DNA of 64,000 bases from the NCBI RefSeq assembly GCF_014235185.1, contig NZ_CP060131.1, positions 2,983,501-3,047,500 on the forward strand. Direction: 5' to 3'. The notes beneath the pieces were generated by a model. It made no database searches. It was not told the origin of the DNA and saw only the letters and a list, made by a program, of their open reading frames with translations. The position numbers were made by a program, and so were the translations under genes. Shown piece by piece: positions 8,712 to 16,416 of the stretch. How positions within the stretch are numbered: position 1 is the stretch's first letter; each line of letters starts with the position of its first letter. The DNA is from Pseudonocardia petroleophila (GTDB lineage: Bacteria > Actinomycetota > Actinomycetes > Mycobacteriales > Pseudonocardiaceae).

Positions 8712-9899
8712 ATGGCGCGCAGGCTCTGCGGTGCGGAGGAGTACCCGCGCGGGCTGACGGCGGTCGCGGGGCACCTGCTCCCGGGGTCGTCCGGGCCGTG
8801 GCCGGCCGGGCCGCTCGGCGACGGCGAGTGGGCCGCGCTGCTGGCCGCCGCCGCGGCCCACCGGGTGACGGGCCTGCTGGCGGCCGCGGTCCGCGACGGC
8901 GCGCTCCCGGCCACGCCCGCGCAGGCCGCGCGCGCGGTGTCGCTGCACCGCGCCGGCCAGCTGCGGGTCCTCGGGCTGGAACAGCAGCTCGTCGCCGTCA
9001 CCGACCTGCTGGACCGGCACGGTCTCGGGGCGCGCGTGCTCAAGGGCCCCGCGGTGGCGCACCTCGACTACGCCGACCCGGCCCTGCGCTCCTACGTCGA
9101 CCTCGACGTGCTGGTCCGGTCCGCCGAGATCGACGCCGTCGTCGCGGTGCTGACCGGGGCCGGTTTCCGCCGCACGCTGCAAGAGCCCCGGCCCGGCTTC
9201 GACCGCCGCTTCGACAAGGGACTGACCATGGTCCCCCCGGCGGGCTACGAGCTCGACCTGCACCGGACGTTCGTGCTCGGGCCGTGGGGGCGGCTCGTCG
9301 ACCTCGACGCGCTGTGGCGCTCGGGCCAGGAGGTCGTGGTCGCCGGCACGTCGCTGCGCGCGCTGGACCGGCCCCACCGGTTCCTGCACGCCTGCTACCA
9401 CGCCGCCCTCGGCGACTGGCCGCTGCGGCTGGGCTCGCTGCGCGACGTGGCGGAGCTGCTCCGCGCGCTGGAGGGCCCCGACGGGGCGGGCGACGCCGCC
9501 CGGGTGCGGGACGCCGCGGCCCGCTGGGGCGTCGAGGCCGTCGTGGCGGCGGCGGTCGCCGACACCCACCGGCTGCTCGGCGGCACCACCGGTGCCCTCA
9601 CCGCGTGGGCCGAGGGGTACGTGCCGGGCAGGCGCGAGGAGTCCTGGCTGGCGCTGCACACCCGCCGGGACAAGACGTTCGCGGCGCAGGCGCTGGCCAC
9701 CGTGGCGGTCCTGCCCGGGTGGCGCGACCGCGCGGCCTACCTCTACGCGCTCGCGCTGCCCGACCGCCGCTACACCACGGGTCGGCACCGCTCGCCCCTG
9801 GCGCGGCTCGTCTACGCGGTCGGGCAGGTGCGCCGGGGGCGCGGTCGGCGCCCGCCGCGGCCGGGGACCGTGAGAGACGGGGACCGTGAGGGACCGTGA
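8712..9899 (+). CDS. Nucleotidyltransferase-family protein (NTP_transf_5-like), lasso-cluster associated
   Basis: The 395-aa protein has the pattern of the uncharacterised nucleotidyltransferase family: LLDRHGLGARVLKGPAVAHLDY, then RSYVDLDVLVRSAEIDA with the paired acidic residues of the pol-beta superfamily (D-L-D), then YELDLHRTF. Members recur in lasso-peptide loci that also encode a peptide kinase, where they are implicated in further tailoring of the phosphorylated peptide. That role is taken from the family and is not proven here. ATG 8712 has GGAGG eight bases upstream; GTG 8709 is an alternative. The 3' end and following bases carry three near-perfect GGACCGTGAG repeats (about 9864-9900). 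No GGTAAC-type site points at it. Confidence 0.75.
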   Translation: MARRLCGAEEYPRGLTAVAGHLLPGSSGPWPAGPLGDGEWAALLAAAAAHRVTGLLAAAVRDGALPATPAQAARAVSLHRAGQLRVLGLEQQLVAVTDLLDRHGLGARVLKGPAVAHLDYADPALRSYVDLDVLVRSAEIDAVVAVLTGAGFRRTLQEPRPGFDRRFDKGLTMVPPAGYELDLHRTFVLGPWGRLVDLDALWRSGQEVVVAGTSLRALDRPHRFLHACYHAALGDWPLRLGSLRDVAELLRALEGPDGAGDAARVRDAAARWGVEAVVAAAVADTHRLLGGTTGALTAWAEGYVPGRREESWLALHTRRDKTFAAQALATVAVLPGWRDRAAYLYALALPDRRYTTGRHRSPLARLVYAVGQVRRGRGRRPPRPGTVRDGDREGP

Positions 9900-9986
9900 G
9901 GGAGCGGGGCCGGGCGAACGGCCCGGACCGGCCGGTACCGGCGGCTACGATCCCGCGGTGGACGTGACGCGGGCGGTGCCGACGCG

Positions 9987-11765
9987 GTGGGCGTGAGCCG
10001 GATGGCGCGGTCGGCCCTCGCCACGCCGCGCCTCGTCGCCGCGGCCGCGCGGGAGGTCCACCGGGCCGACCCGCGCGGCACCGCGTACGCCTGCGTGCTG
10101 CAGCTGGTCGGGGCCGTCGCGGCGCTGGGCGTGGTCGCGGCCGGCAAGCTCACCCTCGACGCGCTGCTGCAGCCCGAGCGCGCCGCGGTCGGCATCGGAC
10201 CGGCACTGCTCGGGCTCGCATTGGCCACCGCCCTGTCCGGCTCGGCGGGCTCGCTGCAGCGCCAGCAGCAGCGGCTGCTCGGCGAACGGGTGTCGCTGCG
10301 CGTCTGGGACCGGCTGCTCGACACCACCACCCGCGTCGACCTCGGCACCTACGAGTCGGCCGGCTTCGCCACCGCGCTGGAGCGGGTGCAGCAGAACGCG
10401 CTGACCCGCCCGTTCCAGGTCACCACGTCGCTGCTCGGCCTCGGCGGCAGCGTCCTGGGCGTCGTCACGATGTCGGCGGTGCTGGTCGGGGTCGAACCGC
10501 TGCTGGTCCCGGTGCTGCTGGCGGCGGGGCTGCCCGCCGTGCTGCTGGCGCGGTGGGCCGGGGCCACCGAGTTCGCGTTCGCCCGGCGGATCACCGCGGC
10601 GCACCGCCGCCAGACCTACCTGCGCGAGCTGCTCAGCACCCGCCCCTACGCGGCCGAGCTGCGGGCGTTCGGCTCGGCCGAGGTGCTGCGCAGCCGGTAC
10701 GACGCCCTGGGCGCCACCGTCGTCGGGGCCCTGCGCGCGCAGGTCCGGCGCCGGCAGTGGATCGGCCTGCTCACCACGCTCGGCGTCGGCCTCTCCCTGG
10801 CCGGTGCGCTGGTCGCGATCGTCGAGCTGGTCCGGGTCGGGCGCATCGACCTCGCCGAGGCGGGTGCGGCGGCCATCGCGGTGCGGCTGCTGAGCGGGCA
10901 GCTGGCCGTCGTGTTCGGCTCGGTCGGGGAGCTGCTGGAGTCCGTGCCGTTCCTCGACGACCTCGAGGAGTTCGTGGCGCGGGCGCCGCAGGCCCCCGCG
11001 CCGGGGCGGCCGCGGCCGCTGGCGGACCGGATCGCCCTGCGCGGCGTCGGCTTCCGCTACCCCGACCAGACCCGGCCCGCCCTGGACGGGGTCGACCTGG
11101 AGATCCGGGCCGGTGAGGTCGTCGCGCTGGTGGGGGAGAACGGATCGGGCAAGACGACGGTCGCGAAGATCGTCGCCGGCCTGCTCGAGCCGGGCACGGG
11201 CCACCGCGAGTGGGACGGCGAACGGGTACCCGCCGCCGACGTGCGCGCGTCGGTCGGGGTGGTCCTGCAGGACTTCGTGCGCTACCAGATGACGCTGCGC
11301 CACAACATCGAGCTCGGCGCCCCGGACCGGCCCGCCGACGCCGACGCGGTGCACCGCGCGGCGGAACGGTCCCGGCTGCTCGCGGCGGCCGACGAGCTGC
11401 CCGACGGCCTCGACACGATGCTCGGCCGCGACCTCGACGAGGGCACCGACCTGTCCGGCGGGCAGTGGCAGCGGGTCGCGCTGGCCAGGGCGCTGTACCG
11501 CGACGCCCCGGTGGTCGTCCTCGACGAGCCCGCCGCGGCGCTGGACCCGCGGGCGGAGCACGCGCTGTTCGCCGACGTCCGGGCCGTGCTCGACGGGCGG
11601 GCCGCGCTGCTGGTGTCGCACCGCTTCTCCAGCACGCGCCTGGCCGACCGGATCTACGTCCTGGAGGCGGGCCGCGTCGTCGAGTGCGGCACCCACGAGG
11701 AGCTGATGGCCCGCGCCGGGAGCTACGCCGAGCTCTACACGCTGCAGTCCTCGGCCTACGGCTGA
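9987..11765 (+). CDS. ABC exporter, fused membrane and ATPase domains (lasso-peptide transporter, D protein)
   Basis: The 592-aa protein has an N-terminal six-helix membrane domain (about residues 30-330) and a C-terminal ATPase. The ATPase shows Walker A GENGSGKTT, signature LSGGQWQRVALARAL and Walker B VVVLDEPAAAL, so it is a half-transporter likely to work as a homodimer. No N-terminal C39 peptidase domain is visible, as expected because lasso leaders are removed by B2. Its place beside B1 and the nucleotidyltransferase gene suggests export of the mature lasso peptide and self-immunity. GTG 9987 is used; ATG 10002 is also possible. It converges on B1 with a 5-bp gap. Confidence 0.85.
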   Translation: MGVSRMARSALATPRLVAAAAREVHRADPRGTAYACVLQLVGAVAALGVVAAGKLTLDALLQPERAAVGIGPALLGLALATALSGSAGSLQRQQQRLLGERVSLRVWDRLLDTTTRVDLGTYESAGFATALERVQQNALTRPFQVTTSLLGLGGSVLGVVTMSAVLVGVEPLLVPVLLAAGLPAVLLARWAGATEFAFARRITAAHRRQTYLRELLSTRPYAAELRAFGSAEVLRSRYDALGATVVGALRAQVRRRQWIGLLTTLGVGLSLAGALVAIVELVRVGRIDLAEAGAAAIAVRLLSGQLAVVFGSVGELLESVPFLDDLEEFVARAPQAPAPGRPRPLADRIALRGVGFRYPDQTRPALDGVDLEIRAGEVVALVGENGSGKTTVAKIVAGLLEPGTGHREWDGERVPAADVRASVGVVLQDFVRYQMTLRHNIELGAPDRPADADAVHRAAERSRLLAAADELPDGLDTMLGRDLDEGTDLSGGQWQRVALARALYRDAPVVVLDEPAAALDPRAEHALFADVRAVLDGRAALLVSHRFSSTRLADRIYVLEAGRVVECGTHEELMARAGSYAELYTLQSSAYG

Positions 11766-11770
11766 GCCGG

Positions 11771-12022
11771 TCAGGCCAGCAGCTGCGCGTCCCGCAGCCG
11801 GGCGACGAAGCCCTCGACGTCGCGACGGGCCGTGGCGGTGTCCACCTCGTACTCCGCGACGATCGTCGTGACCATCTCCTCGACGGTGGTCTCCCGGCCG
11901 AGCAGCTCGAACAGGCGGGTCCCGACACCGGTGATCGTGAAGTAGCGCGACGTCGGGAGGCTGAGCACGATCGTCTCGTCCCCGATGGTGCGGGCCGAGA
12001 GGTCCGCCGTCCGTACCTGCAT
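11771..12022 (-). CDS. Lasso-peptide leader-binding protein B1 (PqqD-like RRE)
   Basis: The 83-aa PqqD-fold protein contains LSLPTSRYFTITGVGTRLFELL, a winged-helix recognition-element pattern, and VEEMVTTIVAEYEVDTATARRDVEGFVARL. In two-part lasso systems B1 binds the precursor leader and delivers it to the B2 protease. Here it is separated from B2 (18816-19235) by about 6.8 kb, although the two usually adjoin. ATG 12022 has GGAGG seven bases upstream. An exact GGTAAC-N17-CGAGTC site ends 42 bp upstream, matching the promoters of the precursor and B2 units, which supports co-regulation. Confidence 0.88.
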   Translation of the reverse strand: MQVRTADLSARTIGDETIVLSLPTSRYFTITGVGTRLFELLGRETTVEEMVTTIVAEYEVDTATARRDVEGFVARLRDAQLLA

Positions 12023-12063
12023 GTCCGTACCTCCGTCGACGGGACCGCGCGTGTGCAGCGGGT

Positions 12064-12092
12064 GACTCGGACGGTCGGGGGGCCGCGTTACC
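12064..12092 (-). promoter_or_regulatory. GGTAAC-N17-CGAGTC promoter-like site (B1)
   Basis: On the - strand GGTAAC (12092-12087), 17 bases, CGAGTC (12069-12064), then 41 bases to ATG 12022. It sits in the 77-bp gap between the class-III PLP gene and B1, so B1 can be transcribed independently of its upstream neighbour. Confidence 0.75.
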
Positions 12093-12099
12093 CGCCGCG

Positions 12100-13443
12100 T
12101 CAGGCGTAGGGCCGGAACACCGGCCGGACCGCGCGGCCGCCGCACCACGGGACGGGGGTCCCCGCGTCGAGCGCCTGCCGGTACACCGCGCAGGCCCGGC
12201 CGACGACCTCGACGGTGCGGTCCACGTCCGCCTCGGTCAGGGCGTGGCTGACCACGAACGACGGGCCGAGCACGCCACCGGCCAGCAGCTGGCGCAGGAA
12301 CAGCGTCCGGTGGGCCTGGGAGGGGACCAGGTCGGCGTCGAGCGTGCCGAACACGAGGTTGCTGGCGCGTCCGCGGACCACCACGTGGTCGGCGACCCCC
12401 GCCGCCGCGGCGGCGGCCCGGACCCCGCGGGCGAGCCGGTCGCCGAGCGCGTGCAGGCGCTCGACGACCCCCTCCTCGCGGTAGGTGCGCATGACGGCGA
12501 TCGCGGCGGCGAGCGCGTGCGTCTCCGCGCCGTGGGTGGTGGACAGCAGGAAGACCCGCTCGTCCCGGTGGCGCAGCCCGCCGAGCTCCATCAGCTCGCG
12601 CCGCCCGGCCAGCGCGGCCACCGCGAACCCGTTGCCCAGGGCCTTGCCGAACGTCGACAGGTCCGGGACCACGCCGTAGAGCCCCTGCGCACCGGCCTCC
12701 GACCAGCGGAAGCCGGTGATCATCTCGTCGAACACGAGCACGCAGCCGTGCGCGTCGGCGAGCCGGCGCAGCCCCTGCAGGTAGCCCGGCGGGGGCTCGA
12801 CGACGCCGGCCGCCTCGAGGATCAGGCAGGCCACCCGCCCGTCGTGGCGCTCCAGGAGCTCGGCGGTCGCGGCGAGGTCGCCGTAGGGGAAGGAGACCGT
12901 CAGCTCCCTGGTGGCCGCCGGGATCCCGGCGGGCATCGCGGTGGTGCCGATGAACCAGTCGTCGGTGGAGAAGAACGGCTGGTCCCGGCACACGGCCACG
13001 AGCGGTCGCCCGGTCGCGGCGCGCGCCAGGCGGACCGCGGCCGTGGTGGCGTCGGACCCGTTCTTGGCGAACTTGACCATGTCGGCGGTCGGCACCGTCT
13101 CGAGGAACTCCTGCGCGGCGTCGGCCTCGATCGCGCTGGGCCGCACGAAGTTGGTGCCCCGCCCGACCTCCCGGCGGACGGCCTCGACGACGCGCGGGTG
13201 GGCGTGGCCGAGCCCGACCGAGCGCAGCCCCGACCCGTACTCGACGTACTCGTTGCCGTCGACGTCCCAGACGTGCGCACCGAGCCCGCGGGCGATCACC
13301 GGGGCCATGTCCTCGGGGTACTGGTCGTCGCCCTTGGCGTAGGTGTGCGCCCCTCCGGGCACCATCCGGTGCAGGCGGGCGGACAGCTCGGCCGAGCGGG
13401 GGAGCGGTGCGGTCGCGGGCGGGGCGGTGGGGGCGGCGGTCAC
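12100..13443 (-). CDS. Class-III PLP aminotransferase / glutamate-1-semialdehyde aminomutase-like
   Basis: The 447-aa protein shows the class-III aminotransferase fold: VPGGAHTYAKGDDQYP, DVDGNEYVEYGSGLRSVGLGHAHP, FAKNGSDATTAAVRLARAATG, VFDEMITGFRW and the PLP-lysine segment STFGKALGNGFAVAALAG. It resembles HemL, but standalone HemL-like paralogues in natural-product and polysaccharide loci act on other amino or keto groups, so a haem role is unlikely here. GTG 13443 overlaps the PAP2 stop (GTGA). It is the last gene of the unit cytidylyltransferase, PAP2, aminomutase. It may aminate a sugar or a lasso-associated group; substrate is unknown. Confidence 0.8.
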   Translation of the reverse strand: MTAAPTAPPATAPLPRSAELSARLHRMVPGGAHTYAKGDDQYPEDMAPVIARGLGAHVWDVDGNEYVEYGSGLRSVGLGHAHPRVVEAVRREVGRGTNFVRPSAIEADAAQEFLETVPTADMVKFAKNGSDATTAAVRLARAATGRPLVAVCRDQPFFSTDDWFIGTTAMPAGIPAATRELTVSFPYGDLAATAELLERHDGRVACLILEAAGVVEPPPGYLQGLRRLADAHGCVLVFDEMITGFRWSEAGAQGLYGVVPDLSTFGKALGNGFAVAALAGRRELMELGGLRHRDERVFLLSTTHGAETHALAAAIAVMRTYREEGVVERLHALGDRLARGVRAAAAAAGVADHVVVRGRASNLVFGTLDADLVPSQAHRTLFLRQLLAGGVLGPSFVVSHALTEADVDRTVEVVGRACAVYRQALDAGTPVPWCGGRAVRPVFRPYA

Positions 13444-14135
13444 GGGGCGCTCCTCGGGTGCGGTGCGGGGGACGGGGCGGCGCGGGCCGGCGGCCGGGTC
13501 CCGGCCACGGCGTCGACGAGCCGCACCGCGACGGTGACGACGACGACGGCCAGGCACAGGCCGCCGACGGTGTCGGTGGCGTAGTGGGCGGAGATCGCGA
13601 CCTGGACGACGGCCATCACCCCGGCCCCGATGACGGTCCCCGCGACCACCACCAGGGCGGCCGTGCGCCGCCCCGGCCGGACGACGTCGACGACCAGGAG
13701 CAGCAGGACCAGCGTCAGCACGGCGGCGGTCGCGGTGTGGCCGCTGGGGTAGGCGAGGTTCTCCGGTCCGTGGATCGTGCGGCCGAACAGCGGTTTCAGG
13801 CCGCCGACGGCCACCGCGGTCAGCCCGAGGGAGAGGGGGGCGACGGCGGCGAGCCGGGGACGGCCGGCGACGAGGCAGGTGACGGCGAGCAGGGTGACGA
13901 GGGTGGCCGCCCCGACCGGCTCCCCGACCAGGTCGACCGCCACCAGCGCGTCGTGGAGGGGCGCGAGGCCCGCGACCGCGGCCGTGGCGGCGCGGTCGAC
14001 GCCCCACGGGGTCGTGCCGCCGGACACGGCCAGGCCGAGGCCGAGCAGCACCACCGCGCAGAGCGCCGCGGCCGCGGGCAGGACGGCGCCCGCCCCGCCG
14101 TCCGCGCGCCGTCCGTGGGCCCGGGTGGCCCGCAC
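13440..14135 (-). CDS. PAP2-family membrane phosphatase
   Basis: The 231-aa protein has six hydrophobic segments and the three-part PAP2 signature: K-x6-R (LKPLFGRTIHG), AYPSGHTAT, and AHYATDTVGG, giving the acid-phosphatase catalytic His/Arg set. These enzymes dephosphorylate undecaprenyl pyrophosphate or other lipid phosphates on the outer membrane face, recycling the EPS lipid carrier. GTG 14135 follows the upstream stop by one base. A paralogue with the same motifs is at 53485-54111. A lasso-peptide phosphate is unlikely to be the substrate because the active site faces the membrane exterior (inference). Confidence 0.82.
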   Translation of the reverse strand: MRATRAHGRRADGGAGAVLPAAAALCAVVLLGLGLAVSGGTTPWGVDRAATAAVAGLAPLHDALVAVDLVGEPVGAATLVTLLAVTCLVAGRPRLAAVAPLSLGLTAVAVGGLKPLFGRTIHGPENLAYPSGHTATAAVLTLVLLLLVVDVVRPGRRTAALVVVAGTVIGAGVMAVVQVAISAHYATDTVGGLCLAVVVVTVAVRLVDAVAGTRPPARAAPSPAPHPRSAP

Positions 14136-14136
14136 C

Positions 14137-14964
14137 TCAGCGGTACACCGGCACGGGGAGCGCGGTGGGCACGGCGTCGACCGGCGCACCGGACTCCTGC
14201 TCCCACAGCATCCACGGCCGGTCGCCGCTGCGGTACGCGACCTCCAGGGCGTTGCGCTCCTTGACGGTGTCGGCGGGCTGCCAGAAGCCCCGGTGCCGGT
14301 AGGCCAGCATCCGGCCCTCCGCCGCGAGCACCGCGCAGCCGTCCGCGACGAGGTCGCCACCCGGCGGGAGGTAGTCGAAGATCTCCGGGCGCAGCACGAA
14401 GTAGCCGCCGTTCTCCCACAGCGGCAGCTGCTGCAGGGTGCTGATCGCGGTGATGTGGTCGTCGGGCGAGAGGTCGACGCAGTGGAACGCCGACTGCGGC
14501 GGCACGGCCAGCAGGGCGCCCACCGCCTCGCTCGCCTTGAACCGGTCGACCATGTCGCCCAGTGGCAGGTCGGTGAGGACGTCGGCGTAGTTGGCCAGGA
14601 ACATCTCCTCGCCCGCGACGTGCTCGCGGACGCGGCGCAGCCGCTCGCCGATCGGGGAGTCCAGGCCGGTGTGGGCGAAGGTGATCGTCCAGTCCTGGAT
14701 GTCGGACCCCAGCATCTCGACCCGGCCGCCGTGCAGCCGGAAGTCGTTCGACGCCGTCTCGGAGTAGTGCAGGAAGTAGTCCTTGATGTGCTCCGCGCCG
14801 TAGCCGAGGCACAGCACGAAGTCGGTGTGCCCGAAGTGGGCGTAGTAGCGCATGACGTGCCAGATCAGGGGCCGCGGGCCGACGGTGTGCATCGGCTTCG
14901 GCAGGTCGGAGGACCCGTCGCGCATCCGCATCCCGTATCCCCCGCAGAAGAGGACGACCTTCAT
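14137..14964 (-). CDS. Glucose-1-phosphate cytidylyltransferase-like (RfbF type)
   Basis: The 275-aa nucleotidyltransferase starts MKVVLFCGGYGMRMRD and has LPKPMHTVGPRPLIWHVMRYY, DFVLCLGYGAEHIKDYFLHY and FLANYADVLTDLPL, the pattern of RfbF/DdhA enzymes that make CDP-glucose from glucose-1-phosphate and CTP. The LCLGY..IKDYF block favours RfbF over RmlA. CDP-sugar pathways normally continue with a 4,6-dehydratase, not seen nearby. The divergent C-methyltransferase gene (15133-16416) could act on a keto sugar from such a path. An exact cluster promoter site lies 41 bp upstream of ATG 14964. Confidence 0.8.
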   Translation of the reverse strand: MKVVLFCGGYGMRMRDGSSDLPKPMHTVGPRPLIWHVMRYYAHFGHTDFVLCLGYGAEHIKDYFLHYSETASNDFRLHGGRVEMLGSDIQDWTITFAHTGLDSPIGERLRRVREHVAGEEMFLANYADVLTDLPLGDMVDRFKASEAVGALLAVPPQSAFHCVDLSPDDHITAISTLQQLPLWENGGYFVLRPEIFDYLPPGGDLVADGCAVLAAEGRMLAYRHRGFWQPADTVKERNALEVAYRSGDRPWMLWEQESGAPVDAVPTALPVPVYR

Positions 14965-15004
14965 GGCGCACACCTCGTCTCGTCCGACCCGGACTCTGCG
15001 ACAG

Positions 15005-15033
15005 GACTCGGCGGGCCGGGGTGGCGCGTTACC
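15005..15033 (-). promoter_or_regulatory. GGTAAC-N17-CGAGTC promoter-like site (cytidylyltransferase operon)
   Basis: On the - strand GGTAAC (15033-15028), 17 bases, CGAGTC (15010-15005), then 40 bases to ATG 14964. It is back to back with the + strand copy at 15045-15073, forming a divergent promoter pair in the 168-bp gap. Confidence 0.78.
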
Positions 15034-15044
15034 CGGCCGGAGGA

Positions 15045-15073
15045 GGTAACGCCACGTCACCGTCCTCCGAGTT
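15045..15073 (+). promoter_or_regulatory. GGTAAC-N17-CGAGTT promoter-like site (C-methyltransferase)
   Basis: On the + strand GGTAAC (15045-15050), 17 bases, CGAGTT (15068-15073), then 59 bases to GTG 15133. It is the only + strand copy and points at the only + strand gene of the group. This fixes the direction in which the motif is read: AAC box first. Confidence 0.75.
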
Positions 15074-15132
15074 CGTCGGCACCTGTTCGCACGCACTCCC
15101 CGCGCGTGCGGCGTCGACCTCCAGGAGGAGCC

Positions 15133-16416
15133 GTGACGGCGACTCTCAGCGAGCCCGGTCAGGACGTCTCGTCGGTCGCCCCGGCCGCCCGGTCCTGCCG
15201 GTTGTGCGGTTCCCCCGAGCTGCGCAGCTTCCTCGACCTCGGCGCCACGCCGCCGTGCGAGCTCTTCCTCACCGCCGAGGCGGCGGGCGGGGCCGAGGTG
15301 ACCTACCCCCTGCACGTCATGGTCTGCGGCAGCTGCCTGCTCGTGCAGCTGCCGCCGCTGATCACCCCCGAGGAGACGTTCACCGAGTACGCGTACTTCT
15401 CCTCCTTCTCGACGTCGTGGGTCCGGCACGCGGCGGAGTTCGTCGACGGGGCGGTCGAGCGGCTCGGCCTGGACGGCGACTCGTTCGTCGTCGAGGTCGC
15501 GAGCAACGACGGGTACCTGCTGCAGCACCTGGTGCCGCGGGGCGTCCGCTGCCTGGGCATCGAGCCGTCCGCCAACGTCGGCGACGCGGCCCGCGAGCGC
15601 GGGGTCCCGACGCTGACCGCGTTCCTGACCCCGGTGACGGGGGAGCGGGTCCGGGCCCAGCACGGCCCGGCCGACCTGGTCGTGGCCAACAACGTCTACG
15701 CGCACATCCCCGACGTGCTGGGCTTCACCCACGGCCTGCGGGCGCTCGTCGCCGACGACGGGTGGGTCTCGATCGAGGTGCAGCACCTGCTGACGCTGGT
15801 GCAGCGCACGCAGTTCGACACCGTCTACCACGAGCACTTCCAGTACTACACGCTGCTCACCGGGCAGCGGGCGCTGGCCGCGGGCGGTCTCACCCTCGTC
15901 GACGTCGAGCTGCTCGACACCCACGGCGGGTCGATCCGCATGTGGGCCCGGCCGGCCGCGGCCGTGGGGCCGGGCGCGGAGTCCGAGCGCGTCCGCGAGG
16001 TGCTCGCCGCGGAGGCCGCGGCGGGCCTGCACGGGGTCACGGGCTACGACGGGTTCGCCACGGCCGTGTCCCGGGTGCGCGACGACCTCGTCGAGTTCCT
16101 CATCGACGCGCGCCGGCAGGGCCGGACCGTCGTGGGGTACGGGGCGCCGGGCAAGGGCAACACGCTGCTCAACTTCTGCGGCATCCGCCCCGACCTGCTG
16201 CCCTACACCGTCGACCGCAACCCCTACAAGCACGGGCGGCTGACGCCGGGCACCCGGATCCCGGTCTGCCCGCCGGAGCGCATCGCCGAGGACCGCCCCG
16301 ACTACGTCCTCGTGCTGCCCTGGAACCTCCGCGAGGAGATCGTCGAGCAGCTGTCCTACGTGCGGGAGTGGGGCGGCAGGCTGGTCTTCCCGATCCCCTC
16401 GCTGGAGATCGTCTGA
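15133..16416 (+). CDS. NDP-sugar C-methyltransferase-like protein (TylCIII/EvaC family)
   Basis: The 427-aa protein has the three-part layout of sugar C-methyltransferases. First comes an N-terminal zinc finger, CRLCGSPEL with VCGSCLLVQLPP (four Cys). Next is a SAM-binding core, VVEVASNDGYLLQHL, and the HEHFQYYT catalytic region (YHEHF). Last is a C-terminal domain with VVGYGAPGKGNTLLNFCGI. Family members methylate a 4-keto-6-deoxy sugar nucleotide at C3. AGGAG lies six bases before GTG 15133. Its 3' end overlaps the convergent lasso cyclase by 61 bp. It shares the cluster promoter, so a branched sugar may be made alongside the lasso peptide (inference). Confidence 0.85.
   Translation: MTATLSEPGQDVSSVAPAARSCRLCGSPELRSFLDLGATPPCELFLTAEAAGGAEVTYPLHVMVCGSCLLVQLPPLITPEETFTEYAYFSSFSTSWVRHAAEFVDGAVERLGLDGDSFVVEVASNDGYLLQHLVPRGVRCLGIEPSANVGDAARERGVPTLTAFLTPVTGERVRAQHGPADLVVANNVYAHIPDVLGFTHGLRALVADDGWVSIEVQHLLTLVQRTQFDTVYHEHFQYYTLLTGQRALAAGGLTLVDVELLDTHGGSIRMWARPAAAVGPGAESERVREVLAAEAAAGLHGVTGYDGFATAVSRVRDDLVEFLIDARRQGRTVVGYGAPGKGNTLLNFCGIRPDLLPYTVDRNPYKHGRLTPGTRIPVCPPERIAEDRPDYVLVLPWNLREEIVEQLSYVREWGGRLVFPIPSLEIV

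Noticed and set aside
12100..13443. True haem biosynthesis hemL
   Set aside because: The gene sits alone in a sugar/lasso operon with no other haem genes, and the protein resembles hemL-like paralogues used in other pathways.
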